44,500 bases of DNA from an uncultured Bacteroidota bacterium. Lineage in GTDB: Bacteria; Bacteroidota; Bacteroidia; Chitinophagales; Chitinophagaceae. Shown here piece by piece: positions 35,795 through 43,789 of the stretch (positions within the stretch are counted from its first letter, which is position 1; every line of letters starts with the position of its first letter). Location: contig CAINUN010000002.1 in the NCBI GenBank assembly GCA_903853805.1, positions 1 to 44,500 on the forward strand. Reading direction: 5' to 3'. The translations under genes were made by a program, and so were the position numbers. The notes below the pieces were generated by a model that ran no database searches, was not told the DNA's origin, and saw only the letters and a program-made list of their open reading frames with translations.

Positions 35795-35825
35795 ATTGGT
35801 CAACCCTTTCAATGTTTTACTTTTG
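35795..35825 (+). promoter_or_regulatory. Promoter of the moa operon
   Basis: ATTG (35795-35798), a 19-nt spacer and TACTTTTG (35818-35825) match the Bacteroidota promoter with one change in the -33 box. The moaA ATG is at 35845, so the leader is very short and no Moco riboswitch fits. Confidence 0.65.
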
Positions 35826-35844
35826 ACTTTTGAATAACTATTAA

Positions 35845-36825
35845 ATGCTTCAGGATTCCTTCGGACGTGTACATAATTACCTTCGGATTTCACTTACCGA
35901 TCATTGCAACCTGCGATGTCATTACTGTATGCCCGATGAGCACTACCCTTTTCTTCCTCAAAAAAGCTTGATGTCTGCCGATGAAATCCTCCTTTTGGCA
36001 AAGACATTTGTGGGTCTTGGCATCAACAAAATAAGGCTCACAGGCGGCGAACCCTTGGTAAGAAAAGACTTTGATGAAATCCTATTTCGCTTGTCGCAAC
36101 TTGATGTGGAGCTTTTGCTCACCACCAACGGAGTGCTGATTGACAAACACATTGACCAACTGAAAAAAGCAGGCTTGCACACCATCAATATTTCGTTGGA
36201 TTCTTTGCAAGAAAAAACCTTTGAGCGCATTACACAGCGCAATGAGTTTCAAAAAACATGGAGCAACATTATGTTGCTGCTGAAGAATAATTTTAGGGTA
36301 AAGCTCAATATTGTAGCCATTCATGGGCATATAGAAGAAGAGCTTATAGATTTCATCAACCTCACCAAAAACCTTCCAATTCATGTTCGTTTCATAGAGT
36401 TTATGCCTTTCGATGGCAATGAATGGAAAAGCGAAAAAGTAATTACATCGCAAGAAATGTTAGCACTTGCTGCCAAAGATTTTGATTTGGTAAAACTTGT
36501 TGATGAACCACACGCCACTACCAAAAAATACAAAGCCATTGGTCATGATGGCACTATTGCTTTCATTACTACCATGAGCAATCAGTTTTGTGGCGATTGC
36601 AATCGCATTCGTTTAACAGCCGAAGGAAAAATCAAAAACTGTTTGTTTGGAAAAGAAGAAATTGACCTCTTGACTCCTTTAAGAAAAGGGGAAGACATCA
36701 CTCAATTCATTCTTCAATCTGTACAAAACAAACATTCGGTAATGGGCGGGCAATTGGAAAAAGACTACAAACAAACGGACGCTAAAAACATCATCAATCG
36801 CAGTATGATTGGCATTGGCGGATAA
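35845..36825 (+). CDS. moaA: GTP 3',8-cyclase MoaA
   Basis: A 326-aa radical-SAM enzyme for the first step of molybdenum-cofactor synthesis, with MoaC. The N-terminal [4Fe-4S] site is CNLRCHYC (Cys21, 25, 28). The C-terminal cluster is in CGDCNRIRLTAEGKIKNC. The chain ends in Gly-Gly (GIGG), as active MoaA proteins do. KIRLTGGEPLVRKDF matches the SAM-binding segment. It is the first gene of the operon, 12 nt before moeA. Confidence 0.97.
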   Translation: MLQDSFGRVHNYLRISLTDHCNLRCHYCMPDEHYPFLPQKSLMSADEILLLAKTFVGLGINKIRLTGGEPLVRKDFDEILFRLSQLDVELLLTTNGVLIDKHIDQLKKAGLHTINISLDSLQEKTFERITQRNEFQKTWSNIMLLLKNNFRVKLNIVAIHGHIEEELIDFINLTKNLPIHVRFIEFMPFDGNEWKSEKVITSQEMLALAAKDFDLVKLVDEPHATTKKYKAIGHDGTIAFITTMSNQFCGDCNRIRLTAEGKIKNCLFGKEEIDLLTPLRKGEDITQFILQSVQNKHSVMGGQLEKDYKQTDAKNIINRSMIGIGG

Positions 36826-36837
36826 ACGATAAAGGAA

Positions 36838-38013
36838 ATGATTTCAGTAAATGAAGCCAAAGAAATTTTAGCCAAGCATCTTACACCACTCGCATCAGTT
36901 GAAGTGCCGTTGACCAATGCACTTGGGTTTGTTTTGGCAAGCGATATTATAGCGCCGATGGATGTGCCCTCCTTCAATAACTCAGCAATGGATGGTTATG
37001 CTTTTAGTTTTGAAGAAGGCGCAACGCAATACAAAATCGTCCATCAAATTCAGGCAGGCGATGAAGCAGCATTGCAATTAAAAAAAGGAGAAGCAGCAAG
37101 GATATTTACAGGGGCGAAATTGCCTGCTGGTGCCGATACGGTTGTGGAACAAGAAATAGTAAAACTAGAAGACGGCTGCATAGCATTCGATCATTCATTT
37201 TCTTTTCAAGGCAAGCATGTAAGGAAGAAGGGCGCCCAATGCTTAACTGGCAATATCATTGCAAGAAAAGGCGGGAAAATAACCGCAGGAATGGTTGGAT
37301 TGTTGGCTTCAGTTGGGGTTCAGTTTGTTCCTATTTATTCTTCCTCAAAAGTTCACATCATCACAACTGGCAATGAAATTATTCCTTTAGGAAATGAATT
37401 AAAAGAAGGTCAGATTTTTAACAGCAATGAACCAACACTGATTGCATCCTTGAAGAGTTTGAATATTCATGAAATTGATTGTTTCCATGTGCGCGATGAA
37501 TATGAAGCATTAAAAACGCTGATTGCTCATTCATTAAGTCAGGCAGATGTTATCCTACTTTCTGGAGGTATTTCCGTTGGCGATTACGATTTTGTTTATA
37601 AAGCATTAAAAGAAGAAGGTGTTGAAGAACTTTTTTATAAAGTGAAACAAAAACCAGGCAAGCCATTCTTTGCAGGCAAGAAAGGAAACCAATGGATTTT
37701 TGCATTGCCTGGGAATCCCGCTTCTGTGCTGGCTTGCTACAATCAATATGTAAAACCATGTTTGCTGGAAATGATGGGGCATTTAGCTGTTTTTCAACCT
37801 AATTGTTACTTGCCCTTAAATAATGATTTTGAAAAGATAGGAAGCCTTACCCATTTTCTAAAAGCCAAGACAGAAAATGGAGGCGTTACCATTTTATTAG
37901 GGCAAGATTCTTTCAACCTTTTACCTTTTGCTGAAGCTGATTGTTTTGTTTTGATGCCCGAAGCAATTGCAACCTTAAGAAAAGGAGATTTAGCCGCAGT
38001 TTATTACTTGTAA
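36838..38013 (+). CDS. moeA: Molybdopterin molybdotransferase MoeA
   Basis: A 391-aa enzyme that inserts molybdate into adenylated molybdopterin. Family motifs are present: VPSFNNSAMDGYAF (about 43-56), TGAKLPAGADTVV, TTGNEIIPLG, LSGGISVGDYDFV and ALPGNPASVLACY. Length is typical. Only one moeA is in the window, so it should act on molybdenum rather than tungsten, but that is not certain. moaD follows 12 nt later. Confidence 0.96.
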   Translation: MISVNEAKEILAKHLTPLASVEVPLTNALGFVLASDIIAPMDVPSFNNSAMDGYAFSFEEGATQYKIVHQIQAGDEAALQLKKGEAARIFTGAKLPAGADTVVEQEIVKLEDGCIAFDHSFSFQGKHVRKKGAQCLTGNIIARKGGKITAGMVGLLASVGVQFVPIYSSSKVHIITTGNEIIPLGNELKEGQIFNSNEPTLIASLKSLNIHEIDCFHVRDEYEALKTLIAHSLSQADVILLSGGISVGDYDFVYKALKEEGVEELFYKVKQKPGKPFFAGKKGNQWIFALPGNPASVLACYNQYVKPCLLEMMGHLAVFQPNCYLPLNNDFEKIGSLTHFLKAKTENGGVTILLGQDSFNLLPFAEADCFVLMPEAIATLRKGDLAAVYYL

Positions 38014-38025
38014 ATTTCAAATAAA

Positions 38026-38253
38026 ATGAACCTACTTGCCTTCGGAATAATAGCAGAAAAAATAGGGGCGTCTAACTTTTCATTGGAAGACATAAAAGAC
38101 ACAGATTCCTTAAAGGAAAAATTATTGCAACAATATCCTACATTACAAGAACTGAACTACATTGTATCCGTCAATTGTAAAATCGCTCATGGAAACACTG
38201 TTTTGGATGACCTTGCTGAAGTAGCTTTGTTGCCTCCTTTTTCAGGAGGTTAG
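38026..38253 (+). CDS. moaD: Molybdopterin synthase sulfur carrier subunit MoaD
   Basis: A 75-aa ubiquitin-like protein ending PPFSGG; the terminal Gly-Gly is adenylated by a MoeB-type enzyme and carries the thiocarboxylate sulfur. The size is normal. It lies between moeA and the MoeB-rhodanese gene, and the next start codon comes one base after its stop. Confidence 0.92.
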   Translation: MNLLAFGIIAEKIGASNFSLEDIKDTDSLKEKLLQQYPTLQELNYIVSVNCKIAHGNTVLDDLAEVALLPPFSGG

Positions 38254-38254
38254 T

Positions 38255-39352
38255 ATGCCCATGAATCGATTCGACAGACAAATAATCCTCAAAGACTTTG
38301 GACAGAATGCACAACTAAAATTGCAAAAAGCAAAGGTGTTGGTTGTGGGTGCCGGTGGTTTAGGTTGTCCTGTATTGCTGTATTTGGCAGCTGCAGGGAT
38401 AGGGAAAATAACGGTGGTGGATGGTGATGTTGTTCAAGAATCAAATTTGAATCGACAAGTTTTATTTGGTGAAAAAGACTTAGGGAAAAACAAAGCAATT
38501 GCAGCCAAAGAAATAATTAGCCAGAAGTATTCGGACATAGAAATTATTGCAGTTAGTGAATTTATAACCACTACCAATATTGTGGCGTTGGTTCAATCAC
38601 ATGACTTGGTAATTGATGGCACTGACAATTTTGCAACACGCTATCTAATCAATGACGCTTGTGTTTTGTTAACAAAGCCTTTAGTGTTTGGCGCCATTTA
38701 TCAAAATGAAGGACAAGTTGCTTTATTTAATGTTAGCGATGCAAATGGAATAACCACTAACTATCGGGATGTTTTTCCTAATCCTCCCCAAGAAAACCAA
38801 ATACCCAATTGCAATGAAACTGGAGTTTTAGGCCTACTGCCGGGGTTGATTGGTGTTATGATGGCAACAGAAGCTATCAAACACATTGCTGGCTATGGGA
38901 AAACACTCATAAACAAACTGCTTATCTACCATTTGTTATCTACTAGCTTTCATGAAATTGCTATAGATAAACACCCTCATGCTAGTTCTTTAATACCAAA
39001 AACTATTACTGAATTAGAAACTAGCAATTATGGATTTCAATGTGCAGTTTCCGAAGAAATATCATGGTGGGAAGCTATTAGTATTTATCTCCAAAACGAA
39101 ATTACTACTGTATTTATTGATGTAAGAGAAATTCACGAACAACCAAAATTGAGCGACTACCCCACTACATTCATTCCGTTAAAGTATTTGTCTGATAAAA
39201 TTGAATCTGTTACGGCTTACTCAAACATTTTTGTTTTTTGTCAAAGCGGCGTTAGAAGTAAACAGGCAGCAATGGAATTAGCACTTCATTTTCCCGATAA
39301 AAACATTGTAGCTATCCGCGGAGGTATGAATACATTCAGAGAGAAGAAGTAG
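38255..39352 (+). CDS. moeB: MoeB/ThiF adenylyltransferase fused to rhodanese
   Basis: A 365-aa MOCS3-like protein that should adenylate MoaD and pass sulfur to it. The E1-like domain (about 1-250) starts with FDRQIILKDFG, then VVGAGGLGCPVL and VDGDVVQESNLNRQ. The C-terminal rhodanese domain (about 265-365) has the active loop CQSGVRS. The two CxxC zinc pairs of classic MoeB are missing: the first is NYRD in TNYRDVFPNPPQ, and no second pair is seen. ATG 38255 or ATG 38261 could be the start. Confidence 0.92.
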   Translation: MPMNRFDRQIILKDFGQNAQLKLQKAKVLVVGAGGLGCPVLLYLAAAGIGKITVVDGDVVQESNLNRQVLFGEKDLGKNKAIAAKEIISQKYSDIEIIAVSEFITTTNIVALVQSHDLVIDGTDNFATRYLINDACVLLTKPLVFGAIYQNEGQVALFNVSDANGITTNYRDVFPNPPQENQIPNCNETGVLGLLPGLIGVMMATEAIKHIAGYGKTLINKLLIYHLLSTSFHEIAIDKHPHASSLIPKTITELETSNYGFQCAVSEEISWWEAISIYLQNEITTVFIDVREIHEQPKLSDYPTTFIPLKYLSDKIESVTAYSNIFVFCQSGVRSKQAAMELALHFPDKNIVAIRGGMNTFREKK

Positions 39353-39362
39353 TTTTGAACCG

Positions 39363-39803
39363 ATGAAACATTCACCCAAGAATATTTTCGTTCATGGAGC
39401 TATTACTCCTACTAAAATTGCTGAAAGCATTCAACATCATAGCGCCAAAACAGATATTGGCGCACACTCCATTTTCTTAGGACAAGTTCGTGCTGATGAA
39501 TTAGAGGGAGGAATGGTTATTGCCATTGACTACACCGCTTATGAGCAAATGGCTTTGGAAAAAATGCAGGAAATACGAGAAGACATTTTTGCTAAATACA
39601 CTTTGACTTGTGCGCATGTGTATCATAGTCTTGGTGAAGTGAAAGTTGGGGAATTGTGTCTTTTTGTTTTCACTTCTTCCAAACATCGAAAAATAGCAAT
39701 TGATGCCTGCGAAGAAATGGTGGAACGCATCAAAAAAGAGCTGCCTATTTGGGGAAAAGAAATACTTGAAAACAACAGTACTTCCTGGAAAAACAACATT
39801 TAA
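39363..39803 (+). CDS. moaE: Molybdopterin synthase catalytic subunit MoaE
   Basis: A 146-aa protein that forms the heterotetrameric molybdopterin synthase with MoaD and adds two sulfurs to precursor Z. Conserved segments: GAHSIFLGQVRADE near residue 35, AIDYTAYEQMA, and the active-site region SSKHRKIAIDACEEMVERIK followed by LPIWGKE. Length is normal. It lies 10 nt after the MoeB-rhodanese gene and 3 nt before moaCB. Confidence 0.95.
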   Translation: MKHSPKNIFVHGAITPTKIAESIQHHSAKTDIGAHSIFLGQVRADELEGGMVIAIDYTAYEQMALEKMQEIREDIFAKYTLTCAHVYHSLGEVKVGELCLFVFTSSKHRKIAIDACEEMVERIKKELPIWGKEILENNSTSWKNNI

Positions 39804-39806
39804 ACT

Positions 39807-40715
39807 ATGATCAACATTACTCATAAACAATCTACACATAGAAAGGCTATTGCTCAAGCTATTGTACGTGTGAGCCAACAAGCAACCATTGATGCAGTTG
39901 TCAACAAACAAGTGCCGAAAGGTGATGTTTTTGAAATGGCAAAAGTGGCAGGTCTTTTTGCTGCAAAAAGGACAAGCGATATGATACCCGATTGTCATCC
40001 GCTACCTATTGAACACGCCTCCGTTGCTTATGAAATCATGGGACTAGATATCATTGTTAAGATGACTATTGAAACCATTTACAAAACAGGTGTTGAAGTG
40101 GAAGCTATGCATGCTGCATCGGTAGTTGCTTTGACGATGTATGATATGTTGAAACCGATAGACAAAGAAATTTCCATTGAGCAAATCAAACTTATCGAAA
40201 AGAAAGGAGGCAAGAGTGATTTCCTAAACAAAGAAACACAGGCATTAAGGGCAGCAGTAATTGTTTGTTCCGATAGTATTTTCAAAGGCACGCATCATGA
40301 TGAAGCAGGAAAAGCAATTATTGAAAAACTAAAAAACTGTGGTATTGTAGGTGAAGATTTTGCTGTGATTCCTGATGAAAAAGAATTGATTCAAGAGAAA
40401 GTAAAAGAGTACCAAGAAAAACATTTCGACTTACTCATCTTTACTGGAGGCACGGGTTTATCTCCAAGAGATATTACTACTGAAGCACTTACTGAGATAA
40501 TAGACCGGCGCATTCCTGGGGTGGAAGAAACGATGCGTTCTTACGGTCAACTACGCACGCCTTATGCGATGCTTTCAAGAAGTGTAGCAGGCTATGCAGG
40601 TAAATTATTAGTCTTAGGACTGCCCGGTTCTACTCGCGGTGCGGCTGAAAGTATGGATGCACTCTTCCCGCATTTGCTTCATTTGTTTAGGGTGAGTAAT
40701 GGTGCGAGGCATTAA
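39807..40715 (+). CDS. moaCB: Bifunctional MoaC/MoaB (MogA) fusion
   Basis: A 302-aa fusion. Residues 1-140 are MoaC, cyclic pyranopterin phosphate synthase: KGDVFEMAKVAGLFAAKRTS, IPDCHPLPI, VEAMHAASVVALTMYDMLK (Asp113, Lys116). Residues about 148-300 are a MoaB/MogA molybdopterin adenylyltransferase: AAVIVCSDSIFKG, FTGGTGLSPRDIT and VLGLPGSTRGA. The fusion is known in several Bacteroidota. It completes the pathway from GTP to inserted Moco in this operon, apart from nucleotide modification by MobA. The operon ends at a hairpin. Confidence 0.95.
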   Translation: MINITHKQSTHRKAIAQAIVRVSQQATIDAVVNKQVPKGDVFEMAKVAGLFAAKRTSDMIPDCHPLPIEHASVAYEIMGLDIIVKMTIETIYKTGVEVEAMHAASVVALTMYDMLKPIDKEISIEQIKLIEKKGGKSDFLNKETQALRAAVIVCSDSIFKGTHHDEAGKAIIEKLKNCGIVGEDFAVIPDEKELIQEKVKEYQEKHFDLLIFTGGTGLSPRDITTEALTEIIDRRIPGVEETMRSYGQLRTPYAMLSRSVAGYAGKLLVLGLPGSTRGAAESMDALFPHLLHLFRVSNGARH

Positions 40716-40727
40716 TTTGAAAAAGGG

Positions 40728-40766
40728 AATTTGTAGTGTACTATGATTACTAATACACTACAAATT
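40728..40766. terminator. 13-bp hairpin at the convergent moaCB / choice-of-anchor V ends
   Basis: AATTTGTAGTGTA (40728-40740) pairs perfectly with TACACTACAAATT (40754-40766) around a 13-nt loop. The right arm overlaps the last codons of the minus-strand gene. T tracts are short on both sides, so termination efficiency is uncertain. Confidence 0.5.
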
Positions 40767-41601
40767 TCAAAGTTTTTTGAAGATTGCCATTTCTTAAATA
40801 AAGCAAATAATTCCCTGGAGCAAAACCGCTAACATCAATTGCTGTACTCCAATGATTACTATCAATTTTGAAGGATTCTTGTTTCATCAAACTTCCACAT
40901 TGATTTATTACAACAGCTAGAAACTCTTTGCTGATTGCATTATTAATGTCAAGGCTCAAATGCTCATGAGCAAAATTGGGATAAAGAACTATGGAAGGTT
41001 CATTATTCGATTCATCAATTCCTGTTGGATGCTCTGACATTATTCTGCTAAAGCTATTTGAAATATCCCCTGTAGCAAAACCATCATTATTGGCAGCTAA
41101 AACAGTAGCATATAATGTGACAGTACCTGAGTTTTTGGGTGGTGCAATCCAATTAATTGAATCAATACACCTACTTAGATAAGTACTCTTAGGTTGAGTA
41201 GTTTCAATGATTTCGTATAAGCCAATCGGAATTGCATGAAGACCAGGGGTATTAAAATAGTTACCAGCTCCTAATCCATTTTGCTGTTGTGCAGCAAATT
41301 GAAATCCAAACTTTGGATAACTTCCTCCACTTGAAAAATTTGCCCAAATTCTAATTTTGTATGGCGTATTTGGAGTGTATGCATTCACTGTATCATTATT
41401 GACTAAATCAACTGGAATGATGCTAATACCGAGGTTTGAATTATTAGCACTATGGCATCCACTTCCGCTACAATCTGCTTGTGTTCCGCCAGCACCTGTT
41501 CTGTTTTGTCCATTTGGAGGTGTAGCTATTCCATTGCTGAATGCACTCAAGATCAGTATGCTAAAAACAGTAGCTATAGTAGCCAGTTTTGTGTTTTTCA
41601 T
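40750..41601 (-). CDS. Choice-of-anchor V protein with CxxxxCH motif, T9SS-like C-terminus
   Basis: A 283-aa exported protein. The start is taken at MKNTKLATIATVF (41601), which begins a clean signal peptide; the longer frame adds 19 residues. The mature N-terminus has RTGAGGTQADCSGSGCHS, with a CxxxxCH variant haem motif, then a Reeler-like choice-of-anchor V beta-sandwich (YKIRIWANFSSG, PKFGFQFAAQQ, INWIAPPKNSGTVTLYATV). The last 80 residues resemble a T9SS type A sorting domain, but the usual YPNP is YPNF. It is a paralogue of the next gene and shares the domain of the 1424-aa protein. Function unknown; covalent haem unproven. Confidence 0.82.
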   Translation of the reverse strand: MKNTKLATIATVFSILILSAFSNGIATPPNGQNRTGAGGTQADCSGSGCHSANNSNLGISIIPVDLVNNDTVNAYTPNTPYKIRIWANFSSGGSYPKFGFQFAAQQQNGLGAGNYFNTPGLHAIPIGLYEIIETTQPKSTYLSRCIDSINWIAPPKNSGTVTLYATVLAANNDGFATGDISNSFSRIMSEHPTGIDESNNEPSIVLYPNFAHEHLSLDINNAISKEFLAVVINQCGSLMKQESFKIDSNHWSTAIDVSGFAPGNYLLYLRNGNLQKTLKFVVY

Positions 41602-41645
41602 AAAAGGAATTGAATTCAAATTTACACTACCTACTTTAATAAAAA

Positions 41646-41671
41646 AACTGCTCCTCATATGAGAAGCAGTT
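41646..41671 (-). terminator. Intrinsic terminator between the paralogous surface-protein genes
   Basis: AACTGCTCCTC (41646-41656) pairs with GAGAAGCAGTT (41661-41671), with one mismatch and loop ATAT. On the minus strand a T tract follows (A residues at 41641-41647). It lies 23 nt past the stop of the 285-aa gene. Confidence 0.85.
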
Positions 41672-41694
41672 CCAAAAAATGTGTTTGCAATGAA

Positions 41695-42552
41695 CTATTG
41701 AATAGTTACTGGAACTACTCTTTGTGCACCATCTTTTTCAACATGTACAAGATACATTCCTGAAGAAAGACTTTCAGCGTTTATTGTCATTTCAGCACTA
41801 TTGTTTATGTTGATATTTTGGTGTTGTAATTGCTTACCACTTAAATCATAAATGCCAACTTGATAATTGCCGTTGAGTGCATTTTCAAATTTCAGTTTGA
41901 AACTACTTTGAGCAGGATTTGGATAAGCTGTGATGCCAATTGAACTTGGTAAATCATTAACAGCTGAAGGCTCATGATAGGTCACTGATAAATTGTAGTA
42001 AACATCACCAGCATCTGCTAATCCATTACCATTAGCGGCAACTATAATTGTGTTGATAGTAACATCGCCTTTACCACTATTGGGTGCAATCCAACTATTT
42101 GTTGTTGACATTGCTCCAGAGGTTGCAACGATTGGAGCTGTATGCTCTAAAATAGGAATAGATCCGGTAGTTGAAGAAGAAACTGCACCAATATTTGATC
42201 CAATTGGAATTAGGGTTCCTAAATTCAAACTGTGTGTAGCATCTGTAGTGGATATTTGCAATCCAAATTTTACTGCACCCATTCTAAATGTGTTCAAAAC
42301 AAGCGAATAAGATTTTGTAGGCGTGTAATTAGTGTTTATTGGAATTGCTGCTCCAGAAATAGGATCTTTTAAATACATTAATGTTGTGGCATCGGTTACA
42401 GGAGTGCCATGACATCCTCCACCACCACAGGTACCTGATGGTCCTGTTCTGTCACCTGCACTAAAATTTTTTGCCGGACCTGTAGCATTTGAAGATAGTG
42501 TGAAATAAGCCATTGCGGCTGTTGCTGTAAAAAGTAGAATTGATCGCTTCAT
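41695..42552 (-). CDS. Choice-of-anchor V protein with CxxxxCH motif and T9SS sorting domain
   Basis: A 285-aa exported protein. ATG 42552 (MKRSILLFTATAAMAYF) gives a normal signal peptide and is preferred to the start 10 codons upstream. The mature start AGDRTGPSGTCGGGGCHGTP carries a CxxxxCH variant haem motif. A Reeler-like domain follows (YSLVLNTFRMGAVKFGLQIS, SWIAPNSGKGDVTINTII). The C-terminal 80 residues are a T9SS type A sorting domain with the intact signature ITAYPNPAQSSFKLKF and ending VVPVTIQ. It is the closest relative of the neighbouring 283-aa protein; a tandem duplication is likely. A terminator separates them. Confidence 0.84.
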   Translation of the reverse strand: MKRSILLFTATAAMAYFTLSSNATGPAKNFSAGDRTGPSGTCGGGGCHGTPVTDATTLMYLKDPISGAAIPINTNYTPTKSYSLVLNTFRMGAVKFGLQISTTDATHSLNLGTLIPIGSNIGAVSSSTTGSIPILEHTAPIVATSGAMSTTNSWIAPNSGKGDVTINTIIVAANGNGLADAGDVYYNLSVTYHEPSAVNDLPSSIGITAYPNPAQSSFKLKFENALNGNYQVGIYDLSGKQLQHQNININNSAEMTINAESLSSGMYLVHVEKDGAQRVVPVTIQ

Positions 42553-42584
42553 AAGCTTTGTTTTAAGTTGTTTAGTTATCAAAT

Positions 42585-42592
42585 TATATTTG
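42585..42592 (+). promoter_or_regulatory. -7 box of trmB, near-leaderless start
   Basis: TATATTTG matches TAnnTTTG and ends only 4 nt before the trmB ATG at 42597, so the transcript would be leaderless or nearly so. No well-spaced TTTG -33 box is seen (candidates give 14- or 24-nt spacers). Confidence 0.45.
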
Positions 42593-42596
42593 CCCG

Positions 42597-43289
42597 ATGG
42601 GACAAAAAAAGTTAGTTCGTTTTAAGGCTATTGAAAACTATCAAAACGTGCTTCAATACCCTGATGACATCAAAGGTAAGTGGAAAAATCATTTCAAAAA
42701 CGAAAATTCTATCACGCTTGAATTAGCCTGCGGCAAAGGAGAATACAGCGTTAATCTCGGTCGCGAACATAAAGACCGAAATTTTATTGGTGTTGACCTT
42801 AAAGGCAACCGAATTTACATTGGTGCCAAAACTGCTTTAAAAGAAAATCTTGAAAATGTGGCATTCATGCGCACCCAAATTGGGCAAATCAACCAATATT
42901 TCGAAGTAGGCGAAGTGGCGGAGATTTGGATTGTTTTTTCCGACCCTTTTTTAAAGAAACCCAAAAACCGCCTCACCCACCCTCGCTTCTTGCATCTTTA
43001 CCAACAAATCCTTCAACCCGGAGCAAAAATTCATTTAAAAACAGACTCTCCTGTGCTTTATGATTTCACCTTAGAAACTATTGAAGAACAAGGCTGCATC
43101 ATCCATGAAAATATTGCCGACATTTATGGAAAAGGAAAGGCTACGGGCGCATTGGCTATTCAAACTTTTTATGAAAAAATGCACCTAGCCGATGGTCGCC
43201 TTATCAATTATGTATGTTTTAGTTTGCCCCAAAAAGAAATAATTATTCCTCCTAAGAAAAAGAAAGATGAAAGCCCTGAAGCCGAATGA
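42597..43289 (+). CDS. trmB: tRNA (guanine-N7-)-methyltransferase TrmB
   Basis: A 230-aa SAM-dependent enzyme that methylates G46 of tRNAs. SAM-binding ITLELACGKGEYSVNLG and FIGVDLKGNRIY are in place. The family signature is IVFSDPFLKKPKNRLTHPRF, close to the usual DPWPKKRHNKRR segment but with PFLKKP. LHLKTD appears as IHLKTDS. The C-terminal tail is lysine-rich. The DUF5522 gene overlaps its end by 23 nt in another frame, so the two are translationally coupled. Confidence 0.93.
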   Translation: MGQKKLVRFKAIENYQNVLQYPDDIKGKWKNHFKNENSITLELACGKGEYSVNLGREHKDRNFIGVDLKGNRIYIGAKTALKENLENVAFMRTQIGQINQYFEVGEVAEIWIVFSDPFLKKPKNRLTHPRFLHLYQQILQPGAKIHLKTDSPVLYDFTLETIEEQGCIIHENIADIYGKGKATGALAIQTFYEKMHLADGRLINYVCFSLPQKEIIIPPKKKKDESPEAE

Positions 43290-43455
43290 GGATTATTATT
43301 TCCGACCCAATGGAAACCTAGTTTTCACGGAACAATATTTACTAAGTCGAGGTGTTTGCTGTGGCAATGGCTGTTATCATTGTCCTTTTGAATATTGTAA
43401 TGTGTCCGAGCGTTTAAATGCACAATTGATGCAACAAAAAAGAGAACAAGAGTAA
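43267..43455 (+). CDS. DUF5522 small cysteine-rich protein
   Basis: A 62-aa protein of the DUF5522 type. A conserved cysteine cluster is CCGNGCYHCPFEYC (residues about 31-44), able to bind zinc or an Fe-S cluster. It starts within the last codons of trmB (23-nt overlap), so it is likely co-translated and may relate to tRNA modification, though no direct evidence is visible. It has no signal peptide. The next 1 kb has no gene. Confidence 0.85.
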   Translation: MKALKPNEDYYFRPNGNLVFTEQYLLSRGVCCGNGCYHCPFEYCNVSERLNAQLMQQKREQE

Positions 43456-43789
43456 AGGCAATATGGCAATAAGAAACACCCTAACTAACTTTTTTGAATA
43501 AAAAACAGCGTAGTTAAGTTCTTGTTTCTTTTCTTTTGTCGTCACTATTCAGTGGTGGGGTGATGGTTTCCGCTGTTCAATAATGTTAGCGAAGCGCATC
43601 TTGAACTAAGGATAAGTTTGGGTCTCTGAACCAATAATGTACAGTAAGAGATTAGATTTTATTCTTGGTTCCGTATGTCCATTGGACATACGGAACGGCA
43701 AGTGATTTCATCTATGAACGAACAAACGCCACAACCAAAGACTCAATTGCTTCCATCAAAAGCATATTGTTGATTATCAAGCATTGACC
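43456..43789. other. Gene-free stretch with a perfect hairpin
   Basis: No open frame of protein character. The notable item is GTTCCGTATGTCC (43668-43680) with its exact inverted copy at 43684-43696, loop ATT: a 13-bp perfect stem. CGCTGTTCAA at 43571-43580 is the inverse of TTGAACAGCG at 44247-44256. The part 43598-43712 is related to 44243-44343 (see repeat entries). Confidence 0.5.
43598..43712 (+). repeat. Diverged ~105-nt repeat, copy A
   Basis: Shares with copy B (44243-44343) an ordered set of blocks: CATCTTGAAC at the start, a GAGAT segment, TTTAT(T/C)CT, (T/G)ATGTCC(A/G)TTGGA, and a GC(A)AGTGAT-like end. The two flank the 21-nt array of locus 3. Similarity is patchy and judged by eye. 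Confidence 0.4.

Noticed and set aside
35674-35844. Moco riboswitch before moaA
   Set aside because: The promoter lies about 20 nt before the start codon, leaving no room for a leader RNA.
39501-39998. 165-aa minus-strand frame
   Set aside because: Antisense shadow of moaE and moaCB, which have clear family motifs.
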